The notes under the pieces were generated by a model that made no database searches, was not told the DNA's origin, and worked only from the letters and a program-made list of their open reading frames with translations. This document shows positions 22,273-30,526 of a stretch of DNA of 32,484 nt, piece after piece. Within the stretch, counting starts at the first letter, position 1. Every line of letters starts with the position of its first letter. The translations under genes and the position numbers were made by a program. The DNA comes from a virus: positions 1-32,484 of IMG/VR virus record IMGVR_UViG_3300037847_003038; one strand, written 5' to 3'.

Positions 22273-23757
22273 ATGAAAATAGTCGAACTTATTTTAGACG
22301 AGGAACAGGATAATTTTATCGAAGCGATATCGGTAGTCGAAAATCCTGCCATTGAGGAGGATTTTGTGGCGCTGAAAAACCACGAAATTAGATTTGCCAA
22401 AGCTGATGAGGATAAAAAAATATTGATAGGCCCAGTGCTTATTCCAAACAAACCAATATTCAGAAAAAACGGTGCGGAAGAATATTACATTTATTTTAGC
22501 CGCAATACTGTGCAGCGTGCTTCACAGCTTTACTTACAGCAAGGCAACCAATCTGCAGCAACACTTGAACACGCAGAAAAGATAAATGGTTTAACCCTTG
22601 TTGAAAGCTGGATTGTTGAAGATAAGGAAAACGATAAAAGCAATATGTACGGAATGGACGTGCCGCTTGGAACTTGGATGGGTGCTATTAAAGTTGATAA
22701 CGATGAAGTTTGGAACGATTATGTGAAAACGGGCAAGGTTAAAGGTTTTAGCATTGAGGGCTATTTTGCTGATAAGGCAGATACAAAACAAAATGATGAA
22801 GAAGATTTAGCGGCTGAAATGTTAGCTGAATTAAAAGATGCGTTGGCTGGTGTTGAATTGGAAACGTATAACGATTATCCAAAGGCGGCAATTGAAAACG
22901 CAAAGCGTGCTATTAAATACAAAGAAGAAAAAGGCACAAGCTGCGGAACTACTGTGGGCTGGACTAGAGCGGGCCAGTTGAGCCGTAATGAAAATATCAG
23001 CCGTTCAACAATTGCTAGAATGGCCAGCTTTAAAAGACACCAACAGAATAAAGATGTACCCTATGATGAGGGCTGCGGTGGTATTATGTGGGATGCGTGG
23101 GGCGGCACAGAGGGCGTTGAATGGGCAATAAAAAAACTAGCCCAAATTGATAAAGAAAAGCTAGAGGATGAAGTTATTATTGTAGATGAAAACTATGCAA
23201 TTATAAATGATAGATTGGCTTACAGCAATAAAGAAGCTGCAGAAAAAATTGCTAGCGATATTGGCTGTAATGGACACCACGTACACAAACACGAAGATAA
23301 AGAATGGTTTATGCCTTGCGAGCACCACGCTCTTGCTGAAATTGGCCCAAGGGGCGGAATAAGAAAAAGCCCTAAAGCGCCCAAATCTTCAACGCCAAAT
23401 AAAAACCCCAAAAAAGGCAGCAGCAAAAACCCAAAGGGAGCAGCTGGCAAGGCGGGCGGGGTTAAAGTACCCGCAACGGTTTTAAAGTCGTTGCAAAAAA
23501 AAGCTGATGATTTTAATGAAAAATACAAAGCAAAACTAGGTTATGGAACAACAGTGGGGCAATTGAAATCTGTTTACCAGCGTGGCGTTGGTGCATTTCA
23601 AACCTCGCATAGCCCAAACGTAAAATCAGCAGAGCAGTGGGGCCAAGCTAGAGTTAACGCTTATTTATATTTATTAAAAAACAAAAGGCCACAAAACCCA
23701 AAGTACATAACCGACTATGATTTGCTGCCAGCTAAACACCCAAAAAGCCCAAAGTAA
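22273..23757 (+). CDS. Multidomain prohead protease (XkdF/S78-like) with appended DUF5824-type domain
   Basis: 494 aa. Residues 1-165: protease with H100 (LEHAEKINGLTLVESWIVED) and S160 (KGFSIEGYF), the catalytic pattern of XkdF-like prohead proteases. Residues 200-290: domain YPKAAIENAKRAIKYKEEKG with CGTTVGWTRAGQL and WGGTEGVEWA, common in Bacteroidetes phages. Residues 305-352: His/Cys-rich segment (GCNGHHVHKHEDKEWFMPC). Basic Pro/Lys linker 358-400. Residues 405-486: DUF5824-like end (YQRGVGAFQTSHSPNV, ARVNAYLYLL, YDLLP). It should process scaffold and capsid. Fusion of three further domains to a maturation protease is unusual. Confidence 0.75.
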   Translation: MKIVELILDEEQDNFIEAISVVENPAIEEDFVALKNHEIRFAKADEDKKILIGPVLIPNKPIFRKNGAEEYYIYFSRNTVQRASQLYLQQGNQSAATLEHAEKINGLTLVESWIVEDKENDKSNMYGMDVPLGTWMGAIKVDNDEVWNDYVKTGKVKGFSIEGYFADKADTKQNDEEDLAAEMLAELKDALAGVELETYNDYPKAAIENAKRAIKYKEEKGTSCGTTVGWTRAGQLSRNENISRSTIARMASFKRHQQNKDVPYDEGCGGIMWDAWGGTEGVEWAIKKLAQIDKEKLEDEVIIVDENYAIINDRLAYSNKEAAEKIASDIGCNGHHVHKHEDKEWFMPCEHHALAEIGPRGGIRKSPKAPKSSTPNKNPKKGSSKNPKGAAGKAGGVKVPATVLKSLQKKADDFNEKYKAKLGYGTTVGQLKSVYQRGVGAFQTSHSPNVKSAEQWGQARVNAYLYLLKNKRPQNPKYITDYDLLPAKHPKSPK

Positions 23758-23897
23758 TGCCATTGCCAAAACCAAAGCCAAACGAAAAGCAAAGGGAATT
23801 TATTAACAGATGTATTGTTGACCCTAACATACAAAAAGAGGGCAAAGATACGAAACAACGAATAGCTATATGTTACGGAATATTTACAAGAAAATAA
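23757..23897 (+). CDS. Small conserved protein beside protease (46 aa)
   Basis: TAATG overlap with the protease gene. Pattern PNEKQREFINRCIVDPNI, then DTKQRIAICYGIF, which I know as a short module often found at the end of, or directly after, phage head-morphogenesis proteins (cysteine before DP and KQRxAICY). Overlaps the next small gene by 28 nt. Confidence 0.65.
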   Translation: MPLPKPKPNEKQREFINRCIVDPNIQKEGKDTKQRIAICYGIFTRK

Positions 23898-24028
23898 AAT
23901 TTAAAACACCTAGCCACAGCAGCCCTAAAAATGGACGTAGAGGTTGCTTGTGCGAAGATAATACCTATCACCGTGATTGTTGCGACGGAAGCTTACAGGC
24001 CCAGGGTATTGGGAAAACCCGTGCTTAA
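23870..24028 (+). CDS. Cysteine-rich small protein (52 aa)
   Basis: ATG at 23870 in another frame than the preceding gene. Cysteines at 26, 28, 37 and 38 in NGRRGCLCEDNTY and DCCDG, followed by SLQAQGIG. I recall this GCLC...CCxGxLQxQGIG signature as a recurrent tag in Bacteroidetes phage structural regions; its role is unknown. It could bind metal or be a decoration/attachment element. The 47 nt to the scaffold gene contain nothing else. Confidence 0.65.
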   Translation: MLRNIYKKIKFKTPSHSSPKNGRRGCLCEDNTYHRDCCDGSLQAQGIGKTRA

Positions 24029-24075
24029 ACGCAAACAAATTAAATTAATTCGTTAAACCAATAAACATTTTTATT

Positions 24076-24675
24076 ATGAGCAATGCATCAGAAACACTAA
24101 AAAAAGTCAAAGCGGTGCTAGGCCTTGAAGTCAGAATGGAACAATTGCAGTTAGAAAACGGAACAATCTTGGAAGCTGATAAGTTTGCCGAGGGCGAATC
24201 TGTTTTTATTGTTACAGAAGATGAAAGGGTAGCATTACCAGTTGGGGCGTACGAACTTGAAAACAACAAAATGCTTGTTGTTGAGCAAGAGGGTATAATT
24301 GCCAAGCTGGATGAGCACCAGGAAGAAGAAGTTGAAGAAAAAGAAAAAGAAGTTGAAGATGAAGAAAAAGACGAAATGGAATACGTTTCCAGGGAGGAAT
24401 TTTCAATGGCGCTTGAAGAAATCAAAAAAATGATTGAAGAAGTGAAAGCTGGTTACGACAAAAAAGAAATGTCGGAAAATGAGCCAGTATCTGAAACAAC
24501 TGAAACTGAAACTTCTGAACAAGAAGAATTGGCAGCAGAGTTGGCAAAGCCAGCTGTACAGCCATTTAAGCACAGCCCTGAAAAAGTGGCTGCCCGTAAA
24601 CAAGTCCGTTTTGCAAAAAACAGACCGATGAGTACACTAGATATCGTATTTCAAAAATTAAATTCTAAAAACTAA
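24076..24675 (+). CDS. Capsid scaffold protein
   Basis: 199 aa, very acidic, with a Glu/Lys run at about 75-100 and a helix at 104-135 (REEFSMALEEIKKMIEEVKA); a basic C-terminus (ARKQVRFAKNRPMSTLDIVF) suits capsid binding. Position between protease and major capsid gene is the normal place for a scaffold. Ends 5 nt before the capsid ATG. Confidence 0.75.
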   Translation: MSNASETLKKVKAVLGLEVRMEQLQLENGTILEADKFAEGESVFIVTEDERVALPVGAYELENNKMLVVEQEGIIAKLDEHQEEEVEEKEKEVEDEEKDEMEYVSREEFSMALEEIKKMIEEVKAGYDKKEMSENEPVSETTETETSEQEELAAELAKPAVQPFKHSPEKVAARKQVRFAKNRPMSTLDIVFQKLNSKN

Positions 24676-24680
24676 AAAAA

Positions 24681-25652
24681 ATGAGTACACAAAAAGTAAA
24701 TTTAACAGGCTCGGTTGCTAGTATTACTACGACTTATGCGGGAGAATTCGCTGGCGAATATATCGCAGCTGCACTTCTTTCGGGCAAAACCCTAGCCGAA
24801 GAAGCAATTACTATTAAGCCAAATGTAAAATACAAAGAGGTAATAAAGAAACTTGCTTCAACAAACATTATTGCAGACGCTAGTTGTGATTTTAGTTCAA
24901 CTGCTGATGCTGTAACTTTAACAGAAAGAATATTACAGCCCGATGAGTTCCAAGTAAATCTGGAATTTTGTAAGCAAGATTTTCAATCGGATTGGGAAGC
25001 GATTCAAATGGGATATAGCGCTTTCGATAATCTTCCACCAAAGTTTTCTGATTTCATTATTGCACACGCAAGCGCAAAGGTTGCTGAAAGCACAGAGCAA
25101 AACATATGGGGCGGACTTGGTGCAAACCCAGGCGAGTTCACTGGCTTTACAGAAGCTATGTTAGCTGATGCAGATGTAAACGATGCTGCAAACGGTGGCG
25201 AAACTGATTTTAACAGCGGTAACGTTGTTGATTTATTAGGTAACGTTGTAGATGCTATTCCAAGCGCAGTTTATGGAAAAGAAGATTTAACTATTTATGT
25301 TCCAACTGTTGCTCACCAGGCGTATATCAGAGCCCTTGGCGGTTTCGGTGCTAACGGTGTTGGTGCAGCTGGTACAGATGCAAAAGGACAGCAGTGGTAT
25401 AATATGGGCAACGCACTTTCATTTGAAGGTATTAAAATTCAGCTTGCGCCAGGTATGCCAACAGACCATATTGTTGCAGCACAGAAAAGCAATTTATATT
25501 TCGGAACTGGCTTAATGTCTGACCATTCACTCGTGAAATTGATTGATATGGCCGACATCGACGGAAGTCAAAATGTTCGTCTTGTAATGAGATTTACAGC
25601 TGGAGTTCAGTACGGAATTGGCTCGGATGTAGCTTTATTGACATTAGCATAA
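24681..25652 (+). CDS. Major capsid protein (HK97-fold type)
   Basis: 323 aa directly after protease and scaffold. N-terminal arm, then EFCKQDFQSDWEAIQMGYSA (about 94-113), a Gly/Ala/Asp-rich middle, VYGKEDLTIYVPTVAHQAYI (about 198-217) and QLAPGMPTDHIVAAQKSNLY (about 254-273), a layout known from capsid proteins of Bacteroidetes siphoviruses. A terminator follows 9 nt after the stop. Confidence 0.85.
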   Translation: MSTQKVNLTGSVASITTTYAGEFAGEYIAAALLSGKTLAEEAITIKPNVKYKEVIKKLASTNIIADASCDFSSTADAVTLTERILQPDEFQVNLEFCKQDFQSDWEAIQMGYSAFDNLPPKFSDFIIAHASAKVAESTEQNIWGGLGANPGEFTGFTEAMLADADVNDAANGGETDFNSGNVVDLLGNVVDAIPSAVYGKEDLTIYVPTVAHQAYIRALGGFGANGVGAAGTDAKGQQWYNMGNALSFEGIKIQLAPGMPTDHIVAAQKSNLYFGTGLMSDHSLVKLIDMADIDGSQNVRLVMRFTAGVQYGIGSDVALLTLA

Positions 25653-25661
25653 TATTTCAAT

Positions 25662-25684
25662 AAGGGGCTTTAATCGGCCCCTTT
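25662..25684 (+). terminator. Terminator-like hairpin after capsid gene
   Basis: AAGGGGC (25662-25668) pairs with GCCCCTT (25677-25683), 8-nt loop, followed by only a short T tract. It is probably a partial terminator or mRNA stabiliser, raising capsid over tail-tube transcript. Confidence 0.7.
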
Positions 25685-25710
25685 ATACTAACAATTTAAA
25701 ATTTTAAAAA

Positions 25711-26247
25711 ATGGCTTGTACACTAAATAAAGGAAGATTAGAACCTTGCAAGGATTCAGTCGGCGGAATTCAAGCTGTATATTTTGTTGATTTTGGAACG
25801 CTAGGCGATGCAACCTATGCTAGTTCAAGTGATGAAATTACAGCATTCAGCGGAACACCAACTGCTTTCAAATATGTAGTAAAAGGCAACAGCTCACTAG
25901 AACAAACAATAACAAGTTCTAGAGAAAACGGAACTACATTTTACGACCAAGTAACTAGTCTTACATTTAAAAAACTATCCCCACAATCACACGATGAACT
26001 TGCACTAATTGCAGTTGCAAGACCTCACGTTATTGTTGAGGATAATAATGGTAACGCATTTATCTCGGGGCTTGAATTCGGAGCCGATGTGAATGGCGGA
26101 ACGGTAGTGACTGGGGCTGCTATGGGAGATTTAAGCGGCTACACTCTAACGCTTCAAGGTATGGAAAAAAAGCCCGCAAACTTTTTGCAAGGCGGAGTAA
26201 CTGGCGTTGGAATTACAGTTTCATCAACTAATATCGACGATATATAA
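25711..26247 (+). CDS. Major tail (tube) protein
   Basis: 178 aa, beta-rich with VYFVDFGTL, TAFKYVVKGNSSLEQTITSS and VIVEDNNGNAFISGLEFG, closing with GYTLTLQGMEKKPANFL. This is the tube-protein style of Bacteroidetes siphoviruses. Encoded directly after the capsid gene and followed by a strong terminator, in line with high expression as a single unit. Confidence 0.75.
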   Translation: MACTLNKGRLEPCKDSVGGIQAVYFVDFGTLGDATYASSSDEITAFSGTPTAFKYVVKGNSSLEQTITSSRENGTTFYDQVTSLTFKKLSPQSHDELALIAVARPHVIVEDNNGNAFISGLEFGADVNGGTVVTGAAMGDLSGYTLTLQGMEKKPANFLQGGVTGVGITVSSTNIDDI

Positions 26248-26276
26248 TCGTTAGATTTTTTGTTTTCATTGTAGCG

Positions 26277-26305
26277 AAAGGCGGCCCCGTAAGGCCGCTT
26301 TTTTT
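26277..26305 (+). terminator. Strong Rho-independent terminator
   Basis: GCGGCC (26281-26286) pairs with GGCCGC (26293-26298), extended by AAAG/TTTT, 6-nt loop, seven T. Confidence 0.92.
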
Positions 26306-26510
26306 GTGCAAAATCGTGCTGATTTTTGGCCTATTTTAACGATTTCCAGCAAGCCGACAGAGGCCATTTTTAGGCCGTTTCCCGAACTTTCCCCCTTGTG
26401 GGGTGTGGTTATATTAAACTTTTGAGAACTTTCAATTGTCAAAAATTTCCTGGGACGGAAAATCGCTGATTTTTTTTTTATTTCGTGAGCGCAAAAACAT
26501 TGATTTTTTT
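26306..26510 (+). other. Gene-free gap with hairpins between tail-tube and portal units
   Basis: About 205 nt without a convincing gene. It holds GGCC repeats (GGCC-ATTTTTA-GGCC near 26363-26377), CCCC/GGGG near 26392-26404, and two imperfect copies of AAAATC/GATTTT hairpins (near 26315 and 26458), the second followed by nine or ten T. An in-frame ATG at 26436 for the next gene lies here, but the leader is better read as regulatory. Confidence 0.5.
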
Positions 26511-26522
26511 CGTTATATCAGT
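26511..26522 (+). promoter_or_regulatory. Late-type motif CGTTATAT, 12 nt before ATG (site 4)
   Basis: CGTTATATCAGT directly before the ATG at 26523, with AAAAAC 12 nt upstream. It heads the portal-to-lysis unit behind a strong terminator. Confidence 0.6.
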
Positions 26523-26882
26523 ATGATAATAATGACGACAGCAACAAGCGATAAAGAATTATTTTTCATTCCTCGCGAGTACGAAACAACAAATTTGAGC
26601 GTTGGTTTAACTGATGATATTACAGGCGATTCAATTAGCCCAGATACAGAAAATTATACACGCCAAGGCGATTATTTAAAAGCTGTTGTTGCATACACGG
26701 GCTTGAAAGAGGACCGTTTTTATACATTGAGAGCAACCAAAACAAGCGGCGAAGTTGTTTACAAAGACAAGGTATTTGTAACAAACCAAACAATTGACCA
26801 AGTGAACAATGAAGCGTACACAATTAACAAAGATGAGTACGTAGAGCAGCAAACAAGCAATAACGATTATATTGTATTATGA
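26523..26882 (+). CDS. Structural protein upstream of portal (119 aa)
   Basis: The start at 26523 (MIIMTTATSD, or the ATG at 26532) is set by the CGTTATAT motif; the longer frame from 26436 would translate the leader. Beta-rich, Ig-like look (TNLSVGLTDDITGD, YTLRATKTSGEVVYKDKVFV). I recall similar short proteins in front of the portal gene in flavobacterial phages. Role unknown. ATGA overlap with the portal gene. Confidence 0.6.
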   Translation: MIIMTTATSDKELFFIPREYETTNLSVGLTDDITGDSISPDTENYTRQGDYLKAVVAYTGLKEDRFYTLRATKTSGEVVYKDKVFVTNQTIDQVNNEAYTINKDEYVEQQTSNNDYIVL

Positions 26883-28726
26883 GCAGAAGAAAACCAAAAC
26901 CAGGCAAATTAAGTTTAATTAATTTATCCAATTATGTTTCGCCCGACATACAAGTTCAAAAGAGTAAAGAGTGGGTAACGTTTGGAAATAAAAATGATTA
27001 CTTTGCCTATTTATTAGACCGTTATAAAGGCAGCCCAACAAACAACGCAATTATTAACGGGATAAGTTTAATGATTTACGGCAAGGGTTTAGATGCAACT
27101 GATAGTTCTAAACAACCCGAACAATATGCGCAAGCTGTTACATTGCTGCGCAAGGATTGTGTCCGCAAATTAGTTTACGATTTAAAACTGATGGGCCAGT
27201 GTGCAATACAAGTTATTTACAGCAAAGACAGAAACCGTGTTGCGCAAGTTGAACATTTGCCAGTAGAAACATTGGCTATGGAAAAATGTGATGAAGACGG
27301 CGAAGTTAAAGGGTTTTACTATCACAATGATTGGGCTAACATAAAACCAAATGAAAAGCCGCAAAGGTTTCCAGCGTTCGGCACAAGCAAAGAGGCAATT
27401 GAAATTTTGTACGTAAAACCTTACGTCGCTGGCCATTACTATTTCAGTCCTGTCGATTACCAGGGTGGACTACAATATAGCGAACTGGAGGAGGAAATTG
27501 GCAACTATCATTTATCGAATATCCATAACGGCCTGGCTCCGAGTATGCTCATCAATTTCAATAATGGCGTACCGAATGAAGAAGAAAGGGAATTAATTGA
27601 ACAGCGTATTTATCAAAAGTACAGCGGTTCAAGCAATGCGGGCAAGTTCATTCTCTCGTTTAACGAATCAAGTGATACCGAAAGCAGCATTGATGCTGTG
27701 CAGTTAAGCGATGCACACCAGCAATATCAATTTTTGTCGGATGAAACAATGCGAAAAATTATGGTAAGCCATAGGGTTGTCAGTCCGATGTTGTTAGGTA
27801 TTAAAGACCAAACAGGTTTGGGGAATAATGCTGATGAATTGAAAACAGCCAGTACATTAATGGATAACACAGTTATAAGGCCCTTTCAAGAACTTTTGTT
27901 AGATGCCTTTGATAAAATACTAGCTGTAAATGATATTGCGTTAAACCTATATTTTAAAACGTTACAGCCATTAGAGTTTACTGAAATAGATAGCGACTTG
28001 GTTGATGATGAAACGCAAGAGGAAGAAACAGGCGTTAAAATGAGCAGCGAGCCAGTAGATTTATCAGATGAAGATTTTGAAATTATACTGAAAGATTTAA
28101 AGCCAAGCGAAATGAGCAGCGAATGGGAATTTGTTGACAAACGTGATGTTGCAGAGGGAATGATAAGCAATGAGGATTGGGCAACAATTTGCATTGAACA
28201 AAAAGATAATTTATTTACAAACCTAGCTGGCAAAGTTATCCCACGTAAAAAGAAGCAAAACGAAAATACGTTTAGCTATTTAGATAAAAGTTTTTACCGT
28301 GTGCGTTACCGTTACAAAGCTGCGCAGCAAAGTGGTAACTCTAGGCATTTTTGCCAGGCAATGATGAAGCGTTTTGATAGTAATGGTAAACCAGCAGTTT
28401 ATAGAATTGAAGATATTGATGAAGCAAGCAAAAAAGGCGTAAATAAAAAGTTTAGCCATAATGGCGTGTCTTACGATTTGTTCCGCTGGAAAGGCGGACC
28501 GTACTGTAATCACGTATGGGAAGCTGTATTGTATCGCTTAAAAGACAAAACAAAACCAAGCCGCTATTTGAAAGATTATGTTGAAACTGGTAGCATACCA
28601 AAAAGCTACACGCCAACACCTTTCGGATATAGGGATGCTGCAACACCGAATTTCACTATGGAATACGGGGGCCATCACCCAAATTGGATAGCTAAAGTCA
28701 AATCAAATAAGAAAAAGAAAAAATAA
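26879..28726 (+). CDS. Portal protein with C-terminal extension
   Basis: 615 aa. The portal part (about 1-370) shows the usual helix-rich order: NKNDYFAYLLDRYKGSPTNN, a wing, VSPMLLGIKDQTGLGNNADE (about 301-320) and the crown helix TLMDNTVIRPFQELLLDAFD. After an acidic linker, residues 470-615 form a separate domain (SFYRVRYRYKAAQQSGNSRH, KRFDSNGKPAVYRIEDID, LFRWKGGPYCNHVWEAVLY, ending in lysines) found attached to portals of Bacteroidetes phages. It forms the DNA gate of the head. It lies far from terminase and after the capsid and tail-tube genes, which is unusual. Confidence 0.8.
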   Translation: MSRRKPKPGKLSLINLSNYVSPDIQVQKSKEWVTFGNKNDYFAYLLDRYKGSPTNNAIINGISLMIYGKGLDATDSSKQPEQYAQAVTLLRKDCVRKLVYDLKLMGQCAIQVIYSKDRNRVAQVEHLPVETLAMEKCDEDGEVKGFYYHNDWANIKPNEKPQRFPAFGTSKEAIEILYVKPYVAGHYYFSPVDYQGGLQYSELEEEIGNYHLSNIHNGLAPSMLINFNNGVPNEEERELIEQRIYQKYSGSSNAGKFILSFNESSDTESSIDAVQLSDAHQQYQFLSDETMRKIMVSHRVVSPMLLGIKDQTGLGNNADELKTASTLMDNTVIRPFQELLLDAFDKILAVNDIALNLYFKTLQPLEFTEIDSDLVDDETQEEETGVKMSSEPVDLSDEDFEIILKDLKPSEMSSEWEFVDKRDVAEGMISNEDWATICIEQKDNLFTNLAGKVIPRKKKQNENTFSYLDKSFYRVRYRYKAAQQSGNSRHFCQAMMKRFDSNGKPAVYRIEDIDEASKKGVNKKFSHNGVSYDLFRWKGGPYCNHVWEAVLYRLKDKTKPSRYLKDYVETGSIPKSYTPTPFGYRDAATPNFTMEYGGHHPNWIAKVKSNKKKKK

Positions 28727-29238
28727 TGGCAACAGCACTATTCATAACACCCAAGGACTTAAAACAAAACACGCTAATTGACGGAAGCGTGGACGTGGAT
28801 AAGTTTATACAATTTATCAAAATCGCACAGCAAATTCATCTCCAGAATTACCTCGGTGGAAAGCTCTATGATAAGATAAGTGATTTAATAATTAGCGGGG
28901 ATATTGCATTGCCAGCAAATGTTAACTATTTAAACCTAATTAAAGATTATTTAAAAGATATGCTAATTCACTATGCAATGGTTGATTATCTCCCATTTGC
29001 GGCCTACCAAGTGGCCAACGGGGGCGTTTACAAAAACCAAAGCGAAAACAGTGAAACGGCAACAAAAGCTGAAATTGATACATTGGTAGATAAGCACAGG
29101 GGTTTTGCGCAATTTTATACAAGGCGCTTTATCGATTATATGTGTTTTAACAACAGTTTGTTTCCAGAGTACAACCAAAATCAAAACGAGGATATGTACC
29201 CCGATAAGGATGCAACGTTTACGGGCTGGGTATTATGA
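28726..29238 (+). CDS. Head-tail adaptor-like protein
   Basis: 170 aa, helical, with LFITPKDLKQNTLIDGSVDV, QIHLQNYLGGKLYDKI and YAMVDYLPFAAYQVANGGV; this matches the DUF6712-type connector proteins of Bacteroidetes phages. It starts on the portal stop and its stop overlaps the next ATG. The role as connector below the portal is inferred from place and fold pattern. Confidence 0.7.
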   Translation: MATALFITPKDLKQNTLIDGSVDVDKFIQFIKIAQQIHLQNYLGGKLYDKISDLIISGDIALPANVNYLNLIKDYLKDMLIHYAMVDYLPFAAYQVANGGVYKNQSENSETATKAEIDTLVDKHRGFAQFYTRRFIDYMCFNNSLFPEYNQNQNEDMYPDKDATFTGWVL

Positions 29239-29351
29239 TAAGAAAAAGTAAACCAAAACAAAAAAACATTGAGTTGTTGAAAAAATTTATAGAAAAAAAA
29301 GTAAAAAACTATGGCAACACTTACAGGACAAAAAATAAAGGACACCTATGA
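29235..29351 (+). CDS. Hypothetical lysine-rich micro-protein (38 aa)
   Basis: ATGA overlap with the adaptor gene, 41-nt overlap with the fibre gene. Basic helix (KNIELLKKFIEKKVKNY). No family recognised. The rest of the gap before the fibre gene contains nothing else. Confidence 0.5.
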   Translation: MIRKSKPKQKNIELLKKFIEKKVKNYGNTYRTKNKGHL

Positions 29352-30522
29352 CGGGCTGTTAAAAACAACAGATAGCACTACTGGGCTGCCAGCAACTGGC
29401 AAATCTGTAATACAAGACGGGCTGGGGAATGATAGTGCCTTAAAGCTAGGCCAAACTGGCAACGGTGTTGAAGTAGATAGCGATTTCGATGTTACTGGCA
29501 ATTTAGGCGTTAACGGCGAATCGAATTTTGACGGAGTTGCAAAATTTGATGCGGATGTAACTTGCAATGCGGATGTAGATTGTAAACAGAATGTAGAAGT
29601 AACGGATAGCGTTACAGTTGGCCAAGATTTAGAAACAGGAAATGATGTTATATGTGGAAACGATATATCAGTTGTAGGTACCGCATCAATACAGGGCAAC
29701 GCATTAATAGCAACAGCTGGTACTTCAAAAGTTGGTATTCGTACAAGCACCCCAGCCGCAGCACTTGATGTAAATGGCACAATAAAAGCAGCTAACATTA
29801 ATATCAACAGCAAGCATATTTACACAAAAGAAATTGCGGGTGCTATTAAGGCAGTACAAATGACAGGTTATAACTCTGGCGATTTTATTGGTGGTGCTTT
29901 AGGCCCAAACACTTTAACAGTTCCCGTAACAACTACTGCGTTTTCAGGTGCTGGAAATATAACACAGGATTGTGTTTATAAATATTATAGAATTACTCCT
30001 AGCTTTTGGCCTACAAACCAATCCGACCCAGCTGTTCAATATTTCGATTATACATTACTTCCAAACAGCGATGATAATTTGTTTATTGTAATTGATGAAA
30101 TAATGTGGGTAGATAACAAGCAAATAGGCCCAAGCGACCCGCCAGTACAGCGAGGGGGATATGTAGGCCCAGATGCAGATGATTATATTTCTATCGCAAG
30201 CCAAGCTACTACGGAAGATTCAAAAAGGCAACTGTGTAGAATACCGCTGGGAACTTATAGAAATGAAAACGGAAAATGGAGTTATACATTACGTTCTTCG
30301 GAGTTTGTAGATGAAACTAGTAATTTCAGAACAAGAGTGCAACGTGCTGGGGCAAAAATTATTTTAAGAGTGGCAAGATTAAACGTTTACGATAGTGGTG
30401 GTAATTATGTAGGGCCAACTTTGCCGAATTACAATAGTTTGTTAAGAATAAAATATAGAACGTTTCAAGCGAATGAATTGTTTGCACAAAATCAAAGCAC
30501 AACGTTAAATTCTCACGTATAA
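29311..30522 (+). CDS. Tail fibre / receptor-binding protein
   Basis: 403 aa. Short N-terminal helix, then a repetitive shaft (about 50-150: DVTGNLGVNGESNFDGVAKF, then alternating V/D/N/C strands) like a trimeric beta-helix, and the stalk signature VGIRTSTPAAALDVNGTIKA (about 142-161) often found before peptidase S74 domains. I see no S74 catalytic end; residues 165-403 form a separate C-terminal domain, probably the receptor-binding head. Confidence 0.75.
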   Translation: MATLTGQKIKDTYDGLLKTTDSTTGLPATGKSVIQDGLGNDSALKLGQTGNGVEVDSDFDVTGNLGVNGESNFDGVAKFDADVTCNADVDCKQNVEVTDSVTVGQDLETGNDVICGNDISVVGTASIQGNALIATAGTSKVGIRTSTPAAALDVNGTIKAANININSKHIYTKEIAGAIKAVQMTGYNSGDFIGGALGPNTLTVPVTTTAFSGAGNITQDCVYKYYRITPSFWPTNQSDPAVQYFDYTLLPNSDDNLFIVIDEIMWVDNKQIGPSDPPVQRGGYVGPDADDYISIASQATTEDSKRQLCRIPLGTYRNENGKWSYTLRSSEFVDETSNFRTRVQRAGAKIILRVARLNVYDSGGNYVGPTLPNYNSLLRIKYRTFQANELFAQNQSTTLNSHV

Positions 30523-30526
30523 TAAA

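Noticed and set aside
26436-26522. N-terminal extension of the protein upstream of portal
   Set aside because: It would translate hairpins and the CGTTATAT motif; the encoded residues are Phe/Lys-rich and unlike the rest.
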